A stretch of 64,000 nt of DNA from an uncultured Scytonema sp. (lineage in GTDB: Bacteria > Cyanobacteriota > Cyanobacteriia > Cyanobacteriales > Nostocaceae): positions 1 through 64,000 of the forward strand of contig CALMVQ010000140.1 in the NCBI GenBank assembly GCA_937873135.1, in the 5' to 3' direction. A model generated the notes under the pieces. That model was not told the origin of the DNA and made no database searches. It saw nothing but the letters and a program-made list of their open reading frames with translations. Both the position numbers and the translations under genes were made by a program. Shown here piece after piece: positions 57,628-64,000 of the stretch. Each line of letters begins with the position of its first letter. The first letter of the stretch is position 1.

Positions 57628-58296
57628 TCAGGAACAGTTTTTATCTTTAATATCGCAAATATTGTAAATTTCCAGCCTTGCTTCACCAACGCGATGCACT
57701 GCTAAATTCAAAGGAAGTGCTGTATTTGGTAGTGGAGTTTCTTGGTCGTTTCTGACCCGGACTAAGATTTGTTTGTTAAAAGGGGTTGAATTTCCTAATG
57801 GATCGAAACTTGTCAAGCTTAATTGATTAGCTAACATCTCCACTCTCCATTTGCCATCCTCTATTTTTGTTGGTTGAGAAACTCTTTGTAAAACCAATAC
57901 AGACTCAGTTCCTGTAGATTGATTATCTGGAGTTAAATTACTGATTTCTTTCTCAAATTTTTGCCGAAAACCATTAGCGAGTAAATCGGAACTTATTTGC
58001 TGGACTATTCTTTGCGGCTGTTTCGGCGACCAAGTCATCATTAAAGTCATGGTTTCACCCACAAAACGCCGAATTGTTTCGGGATTTCGCTCTAAATTCG
58101 GTTGAGACTCTACTGTGATGGCGCTTCCATCAACAAGTTGTACCAAACTAGGCATTGCATTTTTTCGATTCAACTGCTGCAATAGAGAGCCGTGAAACGT
58201 CAGTACCAACAAGGCAAATAAATTCAGACCGAATGTTCCTACCGCTAAGAACGGTAGTATATTGGTCTTCTTACTTTCTTGATTAAGTAATTGCAT
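57628..58296 (-). CDS. VirB8/TraE-like inner-membrane protein, paralogue B
   Basis: 222 residues: a short cytoplasmic head, one transmembrane helix (about 15-37), then a periplasmic domain. It shares the pattern PSLVQLVDGSAITVE, then R.FV..TMT.M..WS, with the neighbouring 274-residue protein. The layout and operon position fit VirB8/TraE, the assembly-scaffold of type IV secretion, though the sequence is far from classical VirB8. The 19-bp gap to its paralogue and 18-bp gap to the VirB10 gene indicate one transcript. Confidence 0.6.
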   Translation of the reverse strand: MQLLNQESKKTNILPFLAVGTFGLNLFALLVLTFHGSLLQQLNRKNAMPSLVQLVDGSAITVESQPNLERNPETIRRFVGETMTLMMTWSPKQPQRIVQQISSDLLANGFRQKFEKEISNLTPDNQSTGTESVLVLQRVSQPTKIEDGKWRVEMLANQLSLTSFDPLGNSTPFNKQILVRVRNDQETPLPNTALPLNLAVHRVGEARLEIYNICDIKDKNCS

Positions 58297-58315
58297 TAAT
58301 TATAGATAATAAAAA

Positions 58316-59140
58316 CTACTTGATAAAGCTGCCAGAACTTCCTGGACTACAGGAACGACCACGGCCTCCATTAGATGCGCTATCTTCATCCAGCAAACAC
58401 AAATTCCGAATTTCGTAAATTTCCATTTTTGCACTGCGGACGCTATAAACTGCTCTTTGCAAGTCTGTAGCCGTGTTAGTAAGCGGATACACGTATGTAT
58501 CTACTGCCCTCACTAGCAAATCTTTATTAAAAGGAACTATAACTTTCTTATTTTCTTCAGAACGTTTTTTTTGAATCAGGTCGGCGACCATCCCAATTCG
58601 CCACTTTCCTGGGCCAATTTTTTCGGGCGGATAAACTCGTTTGATTATTAACTGTGACGACAAAGCTTGACTGGAGTTGTTAGAGAAGACTTCTGGCGGT
58701 GTAATTTCTGCAATTGTGCTTAAAAAACCCTTACGAAAATCTTCTGATAAGGCAAAACTCGCAATCCAACTGCTTGTAGCAACCTTTCGGCTGAAACCTT
58801 GCGGAGTTCTAATAGACACTCCTGGATCTGAGAGAGGTCTTGCAGCTTGTTCTATACTTTGTGCAGGTAACGTTCCTGACCAGTTAAACATTGATGTCAT
58901 CGTTTGACTGACAAATTGACGAATAGCTTCTGGTTCTCGTGCCAAATCATCAGTCACAGTAACTGGTTTATCATCAATCAGCTGCACAAAAGTAGGAGAT
59001 TTCTCAAGACTGAGTTTGCGAATCGTCAATCCTTGAAATATCAACAAAAATAAAACAAACAGATGCAGCCCAAAAGTAGCCAGCGCAAAAGCTAGTAAAA
59101 AGCCCCCCGTTCGTTTTTTCCTTTTCTCTAGTAATACCAT
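58316..59140 (-). CDS. VirB8/TraE-like inner-membrane protein, paralogue A
   Basis: 274 residues with a helix at about 12-36 and a periplasmic domain beginning TFVQLIDDKPVTVTD, then RQFVSQTMTSMFNWSG. The same motifs occur in the next gene. A C-terminal Ser/Gly-rich tail (SNGGRGRSCSPGSSGS) is extra. It is the first of the pair and is followed 19 bp later by paralogue B. Two adjacent VirB8-like copies could form a hetero-oligomer. The gap of 303 bp upstream separates it from the VirB6-like gene. Confidence 0.6.
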   Translation of the reverse strand: MVLLEKRKKRTGGFLLAFALATFGLHLFVLFLLIFQGLTIRKLSLEKSPTFVQLIDDKPVTVTDDLAREPEAIRQFVSQTMTSMFNWSGTLPAQSIEQAARPLSDPGVSIRTPQGFSRKVATSSWIASFALSEDFRKGFLSTIAEITPPEVFSNNSSQALSSQLIIKRVYPPEKIGPGKWRIGMVADLIQKKRSEENKKVIVPFNKDLLVRAVDTYVYPLTNTATDLQRAVYSVRSAKMEIYEIRNLCLLDEDSASNGGRGRSCSPGSSGSFIK

Positions 59141-59443
59141 TTACCCATTCCCTCTCCCTCTCTCCCCTAAGGTCCTAATCGTTCAAACTAGCGCTGTCAA
59201 AACTTCTCTACCTCAGATGCACACTTTTTATGCCGTATTTCCCATTAGTCCTTATTATAACTATAAGTATTTAACAGGGCACGATATTATACTACACCGT
59301 CTTGTACATCATCTGCATGTAGGGAGAGAAGAGGCAAGGCAGAGGTAGATATGTAACATGTCGCGTCTTGACTGTATTCTAGGAAGCACAGAGTGATTAT
59401 TCTGTAGATCCTAAGAGCGCATCACTCCCCACTGCCTCCTCTT
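59141..59443. other. Spacer inside the T4SS block
   Basis: About 300 bp between the VirB6-like and VirB8-like genes. It contains a GAGAGAAGAGGCAAGGCAGAGG run (near 59324-59345), the G/A-rich repeat type common in filamentous cyanobacteria. A separate promoter for the downstream genes may lie here. No gene. Confidence 0.45.
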
Positions 59444-60490
59444 TTACACCCTCTCCCTTACCCAAGAAGCAGTGTTACTAATAGAATTGAAGACTGCAAA
59501 TCCTCCCCCTGCAGCCAAAGCCAGGGATAAAATTGGTGCAAGAACTCCTAGAAAAATAATGAACCACATCAAGTCAGGATCGGCATTGGCATCTTGTGCT
59601 GGTCCATTTATAATCACTCCTGCCGTTAATATGGCAATAATGTTGAAGGAAATTTTGGCAATTCCAAGCGATACAAAACCCGTAAGCCATGCAAAAATTG
59701 GTTTACCAGCTACAGGCAACAAAGAACCACCTACAGCTAGAGGTCCTAAAGTTGCTATCAGTAGCATAGTAGATTCGAGTAAATTCTGGAAAGCAAACTG
59801 TAAGGAAATTAAAAAGGTTTTAATACTTGTCTGTACTGTCGAACCAATAAAAGAGTTAAAAGCAACTTCAGACAAGTTCCCTCTATTATCTGTAATTAAA
59901 TTCACCTTATTTTCTAATCGAGTGATCCAAATTTGATTACCATACAAAGTTCTGTATTGCTGCCAAAGATCGCTAATTTTTTCCTGAGCTTTAATAAAGC
60001 ACTGAGTTTGTAGGCCGCCAGTCAGGGCTTGACAAGGACGCAAGAAAGAACCAGCAACTTCTTCTGCAACGCTAAGATTGAGGGCTTGCTGATATGTTTG
60101 ATTGATATCACCTGCTTGCACTACTTGTTGGTTCGCGTTATTAAGAACATTCCGTACTCCCAGAGTTAGGTTAGACAGTACAGTTCCATTTCCAGGATTT
60201 GCTAACAGGAGTACAACAATAAATGGCCAAATTAACCCTGAGATTGGACGGGAATATTCATTGTCTAAAACATCTCTAAGCCATTGAACCATAAAAAATA
60301 ATAGGGTGCCAACAGCAAAAAAAACACCCAAATTTGTCAGTGCGCCGTACAAATTATTGTTAGTATTTTTTTGTAATAAATCAACCCATTGATTATTCCA
60401 ACCATCAGCAATACTTTTTGCCGTTATTGCCCCATCATTGAAAATGTCATTAACACCAATTTGTGCAAAATGCAAGTTATCAAGCCACAT
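59444..60490 (-). CDS. VirB6/TrbL-like polytopic membrane protein
   Basis: About 348 residues from the ATG at 60490, which has AGGAG 5 bases upstream; an earlier in-frame start at 60517 overlaps the gene before it. It has about six hydrophobic segments, two near residues 50-105 and four in the C-terminal half (from about residue 215). Between them is a long loop with Gln- and Asn-rich sequence and two Cys. This layout matches VirB6/TrbL proteins that form the inner-membrane channel of type IV secretion. Operon position supports the call; sequence identity to known VirB6 is low. Confidence 0.65.
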   Translation of the reverse strand: MWLDNLHFAQIGVNDIFNDGAITAKSIADGWNNQWVDLLQKNTNNNLYGALTNLGVFFAVGTLLFFMVQWLRDVLDNEYSRPISGLIWPFIVVLLLANPGNGTVLSNLTLGVRNVLNNANQQVVQAGDINQTYQQALNLSVAEEVAGSFLRPCQALTGGLQTQCFIKAQEKISDLWQQYRTLYGNQIWITRLENKVNLITDNRGNLSEVAFNSFIGSTVQTSIKTFLISLQFAFQNLLESTMLLIATLGPLAVGGSLLPVAGKPIFAWLTGFVSLGIAKISFNIIAILTAGVIINGPAQDANADPDLMWFIIFLGVLAPILSLALAAGGGFAVFNSISNTASWVRERV

Positions 60491-60513
60491 CTTTACTCCT
60501 GTCTCCTCCCTCC

Positions 60514-61359
60514 TCACTGCTGATTTCCAACTGCTGTGTCCTGATTTTTCCCGACTAACAGATCTGCTTGAGAAGCGGTTCTCAAAAGTCGCGCAGCTTC
60601 TGTAGATGCATCGACTCTTCTAGCACGATTTTCCTCTTCCATCTGCTGGGAAATATTTGCTAAATTCAAGTTAGAATATTGCAGTGATCGGTTGACATGC
60701 TCTGTACTCGCAAGGGTTTCGGCTATCATCTTTGCTTGTTCGCTTTGAATGATGATGCTGCGAAACTGCAAACATTGTGGAGATTGGCCTGTACCGATAG
60801 TTGGTGTTGATGAACCCTGCGAACTGGCCCCATATGTTGATGCTGCAGCCACTGTATTCTCGATATTTGTCACTAATTGTGTTAAAATATCCTCGCAATT
60901 TGCTTCGGCATCATTTGCAGATTGCTCGAATTTCTTAATATGATCCAGCCCCTCTTGAGCATCTTGTAACTTTAATCTTGCCCGAAGTTGTCCATTGGCT
61001 CCCAGAACACCTTCTGCAGCACCAAGGGTAACTTGGCGATCAAGTTCATTTCTGGATATTGTTCCTTGGATCGCCGGATTATTCTCAAAAGTACTTGATA
61101 TAGATTTGGCGATCGCATCTTCACTCACATTTTTTCCAGCAACGACTGGATCGGGTATGCTGAGATCGCCTAAAGAACTATCGAGTTCAGCGACAGACTC
61201 GTAGTCTAGAGGCGCTAAGGCGTTGGGAACACTACTACTTAGATAGTCTTTTAAATCTTGTGCGTAAGATTGAAAATCTGTCCAAACTTCCCCTATTGCC
61301 ATAGCTGGTAATATTCCCAGGAATACGAGAAAAATAGTCAAAATAGTTGTTTTTCGCAT
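60514..61359 (-). CDS. VirB5/TrbJ-like exported helical protein
   Basis: 281 residues. A signal peptide (about 1-21, ending PAMA) precedes a helical protein with an Ala/Asn/Gln-rich middle and a coiled C-terminal part (NLANISQQMEEENRARRVDA). This is the architecture of TrbJ/VirB5, the minor pilus or adhesin component of conjugation systems. It lies between the VirB4 gene (114 bp upstream) and the VirB6-like gene (23 bp downstream), the usual order. Confidence 0.65.
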   Translation of the reverse strand: MRKTTILTIFLVFLGILPAMAIGEVWTDFQSYAQDLKDYLSSSVPNALAPLDYESVAELDSSLGDLSIPDPVVAGKNVSEDAIAKSISSTFENNPAIQGTISRNELDRQVTLGAAEGVLGANGQLRARLKLQDAQEGLDHIKKFEQSANDAEANCEDILTQLVTNIENTVAAASTYGASSQGSSTPTIGTGQSPQCLQFRSIIIQSEQAKMIAETLASTEHVNRSLQYSNLNLANISQQMEEENRARRVDASTEAARLLRTASQADLLVGKNQDTAVGNQQ

Positions 61360-61473
61360 ACATTAAGCTATTTGAAAATCCGTAAACAATCGTCAAGGCT
61401 GGGAGTAGGAAATTGAATTAAAAATTAGATATTTTACATTTTTAATTATTAATTTTTAATTCTTTCTCCCCAT

Positions 61474-64000
61474 TCAAGTTCCCCGTATTGTCGCGACTAA
61501 TCGGCGTGCAAAGACAGAAATAGCCTCATACTTATCGTTGTATTCCTGCATAGTTTGTGTCCGTGCCGCTTGTTCGTTCGGGTTGTTAGCAACGACTGCC
61601 AGTTGTTCATAGCCAGGATAATAGCGACAGAAAGTGTAAACACCATTGTCATCTAGCAGCCATTGGCTATAAACACCTTCTTTGCGGGGGAAAAAGCTTT
61701 CTGACGCATTGCGAGCAATAATTTCCCGAGGATATTTTAAGATGTTCTCGAAACTATCCACGGCCACAGGCTGAATACGACCAATCAATCGCGTTGACAG
61801 GTTTTGCAAAACTTTAGATGCAGCTTTAGACTTGGCAATGGTGTCCGGGTCTTGTGCTGATAGAATAACTCTGATCCCAGCCTTAGCACCGTTAGCACAG
61901 ATTCTTCCAACCAAACTAGCAATTTGCTCGAATTCAAATAGAATTGGTGCCTCATCGATAAAGAAGATGGAAGATGGACTGCTTAATGCGCGTCGCAAAG
62001 CAGCTGAATAAGCACTTAAAGATAGGATGGCGGCATCTTCACTATCAGATAAGTTTCTCAGAGCAAAAACCAAAAGTGGAGCATCGGTGGGGAAACTGGA
62101 TGGTGCAGAAATAGCTTGTCCGACGCGACTGGAAAGCCAAAACCGCAAGCGCAGGTGAATTTGACTAAGTGCATCCTCGACTCTGCCACCTACAGTATCT
62201 AGTTGTAAGTGATCTGGAGAGCAGAATAAGAGAAAATCATTTAAGGTAGGTGTTTTCTGCCAAGCCTCAGTGCCAAATCCCCCTTCAATCGCCTGACGAT
62301 ATCGTTCTTTGATTCCATCATCAGTAAAAAAGGCTCCTAAAGCCAAGTTGATGATCGAACGTACCGTTTGTGTCAGCAACTGACTTTCACCAGACGATCC
62401 CAAAATCATTGTCATTAACGCAGATTCCAGGAAGGAAACATAATCCAGCATCCGATCGCGTTGTTCTTCTATACTCAGCGATCGCAAGTCTGGCTGTTCA
62501 AACAAGTTATTCGATTGTTTGGAGATATCGAAATATGCTCCATTCCTGCCCATAAATTCTGTATAGTCGGTGAAGGTAGATGTCCCATCAGGTTTGGGGT
62601 AGTCCAACGCTACCACTGGAATGCCATATGCTAAAGCCTGAGTTAAGATCCCTGACACCAACACCGATTTACCCGCACGAGTTGTCGCAAACAGCGCTAA
62701 ATTTTTATGCTGGTTAAACAAATCTAGATGAATGGGTGTTCCCCCTTCTTCGGCGATTAACTCAAAGCCTTGGCTATCACCAGCCCTGGTAATTGTTAAT
62801 GGTATTAATCCTGGAACTTCATTGGTTAAGTAAAGCTGACGACGGTTAAAGGGTTTGACTAACAATCCCTCCCAAACTATGGGTAGTGTTTGCAGCCAAA
62901 TTTTCCAAGTATACTCTGTTTCCCTCACGACTTGTGCCGGACGTTGAAAACAGCTTTCAATATATTTTGTTGCCTCATCTAACTTCTCAATAGTTGGGCG
63001 ATGGACAACAATAGCTATTGATGTATAAATCGGTATTGCACCCTCATACAATTGTTCTTGTGCCGCTACCGATTTTTTCAGCTTCATTTGAGCGCTGACA
63101 TCGATAGTTTTACTTTTTTCTTGTGCCATCGTTGCTGTCAAATTTGACTGCTTCAGCACTCGTTGCAAAGTCGTTTTCACCATGGCAGGATTAGCCGCCG
63201 TTAACTCGCAAAAAATCTCTGTATCAACAACAACTTCTCTCCCCAACAATTCCCATAAATAGCGCAGTTGAGCAGATTTACTTACCCAACCTCCTGGTTT
63301 TTCTAAAAATGTCATCACGCCAGCATAGCGATTGTTCACATGAATCCAACGGCGATCGGCGCAAGGGACACCTGTATCCATCAGGAATGTTGTGCTGTGG
63401 AGATTGTCAATCAGTAATTTAGTGCTTGCTAAGTCTGAATAGACTTTTTCTTGCAGTCCATTTTCATCCAGAATAATTAATTGGGGTATGTCTATCGGCT
63501 GCGTATCATTAAATCGTCGCCAGAGATCCTGCCAGAGTTCCACCGCAGTCAAAGGCTTGATAGTCAATCCCATTTGGTTGGATAAAAGCTGTTCCCAACG
63601 GCGAAAACCTTCTTTGTAAGCATTGTTGACAACAGTTTCGATGCGCTCGTTTTTCACATCGGCAAAATCACCTTTGAATTTCAGCCACCATAATTCACCT
63701 TTTGCCAACAGTCTTTCGATCCAATCAGTAGTATCTGTAGAATTGGGTTCAATAGTATACGTCACATAAGCCCGGAGAAACTTCGGTTTGCGGATACCAG
63801 CACGAGTGAGTTCTTTAATTCTTGCTCGCTCCGACATCAGCAAATATTGTATATCTGGTGATGGTGCCCGTTTTCCCAGGGCTACAAGTTCTGCTTGTCG
63901 TTTAGTATCCGAACTAAACGACCCCATATGGAATGTAATTTTTTCTCCAGTCGGTATATCTTTTAAACCGACTTCAATATTGTTACAAACTGTATCAATT
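61474..64000 (-). CDS. VirB4-family secretion ATPase (5' end beyond the window)
   Basis: At least 841 codons are in the window. The first in-window Met is at 63927, but the frame stays open to base 64000, so the true start is outside. VirB4 proteins energise pilus assembly and substrate transfer in type IV systems. The ATPase domain shows Walker A ATTRAGKS (Lys at about codon 420 from the Met; the first Gly of the usual motif is Ala) and Walker B IFFIDEA. The N-terminal region matches the VirB4 family layout. It heads the cluster in the visible part. Confidence 0.9.
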   Translation of the reverse strand, partial: IDTVCNNIEVGLKDIPTGEKITFHMGSFSSDTKRQAELVALGKRAPSPDIQYLLMSERARIKELTRAGIRKPKFLRAYVTYTIEPNSTDTTDWIERLLAKGELWWLKFKGDFADVKNERIETVVNNAYKEGFRRWEQLLSNQMGLTIKPLTAVELWQDLWRRFNDTQPIDIPQLIILDENGLQEKVYSDLASTKLLIDNLHSTTFLMDTGVPCADRRWIHVNNRYAGVMTFLEKPGGWVSKSAQLRYLWELLGREVVVDTEIFCELTAANPAMVKTTLQRVLKQSNLTATMAQEKSKTIDVSAQMKLKKSVAAQEQLYEGAIPIYTSIAIVVHRPTIEKLDEATKYIESCFQRPAQVVRETEYTWKIWLQTLPIVWEGLLVKPFNRRQLYLTNEVPGLIPLTITRAGDSQGFELIAEEGGTPIHLDLFNQHKNLALFATTRAGKSVLVSGILTQALAYGIPVVALDYPKPDGTSTFTDYTEFMGRNGAYFDISKQSNNLFEQPDLRSLSIEEQRDRMLDYVSFLESALMTMILGSSGESQLLTQTVRSIINLALGAFFTDDGIKERYRQAIEGGFGTEAWQKTPTLNDFLLFCSPDHLQLDTVGGRVEDALSQIHLRLRFWLSSRVGQAISAPSSFPTDAPLLVFALRNLSDSEDAAILSLSAYSAALRRALSSPSSIFFIDEAPILFEFEQIASLVGRICANGAKAGIRVILSAQDPDTIAKSKAASKVLQNLSTRLIGRIQPVAVDSFENILKYPREIIARNASESFFPRKEGVYSQWLLDDNGVYTFCRYYPGYEQLAVVANNPNEQAARTQTMQEYNDKYEAISVFARRLVATIRGT

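Noticed and set aside
1-64000. CRISPR arrays and tRNA or rRNA genes
   Set aside because: No regularly spaced direct repeats were seen, and no GGTTCRA-type T-arm within a plausible cloverleaf was noticed. A covariance-model scan would be decisive.

Overview
The window is chromosomal DNA from a cyanobacterium, most likely a filamentous, heterocyst-forming (Nostocales-type) species. Grounds: the HIP1 octamer GCGATCGC recurs (for example 4059-4066 and 5208-5215); ferrochelatase carries a C-terminal chlorophyll-binding tail; aspartate kinase has the long form with duplicated ACT domains; there is a peroxiredoxin-glutaredoxin fusion; and many short palindromic or inverted-repeat elements lie between genes. 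The genus cannot be fixed by reading alone.

Layout. 1-2.7 kb: a chimeric gene scar (SDR head joined to polysaccharide-deacetylase tail), an AhpD-like protein and a GC-rich bioA that looks foreign. 3-7.2 kb: a PhnD/PhnC/PhnE-type ABC importer with a doubled permease, specificity open (phosphonate, phosphite or selenate). 8.3-13.5 kb: a decayed peptide-secretion island. It holds two double-glycine-leader peptides, an intact HlyD adaptor, a SurA/PpiC-like protein with an in-frame TAG, and an exporter reduced to its N-terminal regulatory domain by a repeat insertion. 13.6-24 kb: peroxiredoxin-glutaredoxin, a selenium-binding-type protein, a NIL-domain and gamma-glutamylcyclotransferase-like pair, a 617-bp inverted-repeat element carrying two gene fragments, a three-repeat secreted protein, a truncated cyanobacterial protein, lysC and a flippase-like membrane protein. 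24-28.4 kb: a lipoprotein esterase and a DUF2156 aminoacyl-lipid synthase which, with the flippase, resemble MprF split into parts; then a DUF2442/DUF4160 pair. 28.8-38.9 kb: a large orphan vWA protein, hemH, leuS, a GGCT-like protein, and an ECF sigma/anti-sigma pair. 39-46 kb: L,D-transpeptidase, ComFB, M23 peptidase, TerB-like and HDAC-like proteins plus two tiny membrane proteins. 46-54.8 kb: a frameshifted CLC channel, gyrA overlapping lnt (lnt carries an in-frame repeat insertion), DUF4870, ABM monooxygenase, msrA and Uma2. 55-64 kb: a minus-strand type IV secretion cluster (VirB4 cut by the window edge, then VirB5-, VirB6-, two VirB8-, VirB10- and VirB9-like genes).

How the parts fit. 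Three units deserve attention: the crippled peptide-export island, in which precursors and adaptor survive while exporter and maturase-like gene are broken; the flippase/esterase/synthase trio that could modify and de-modify membrane lipids; and the T4SS block with a VirB8-like pair. The rest is core metabolism and envelope functions separated by repeat-rich spacers. Many genes are broken (chimera, nonsense, frameshift, truncation), and several breaks lie at or near inverted-repeat elements. All functional calls come from reading motifs; no database search was run.
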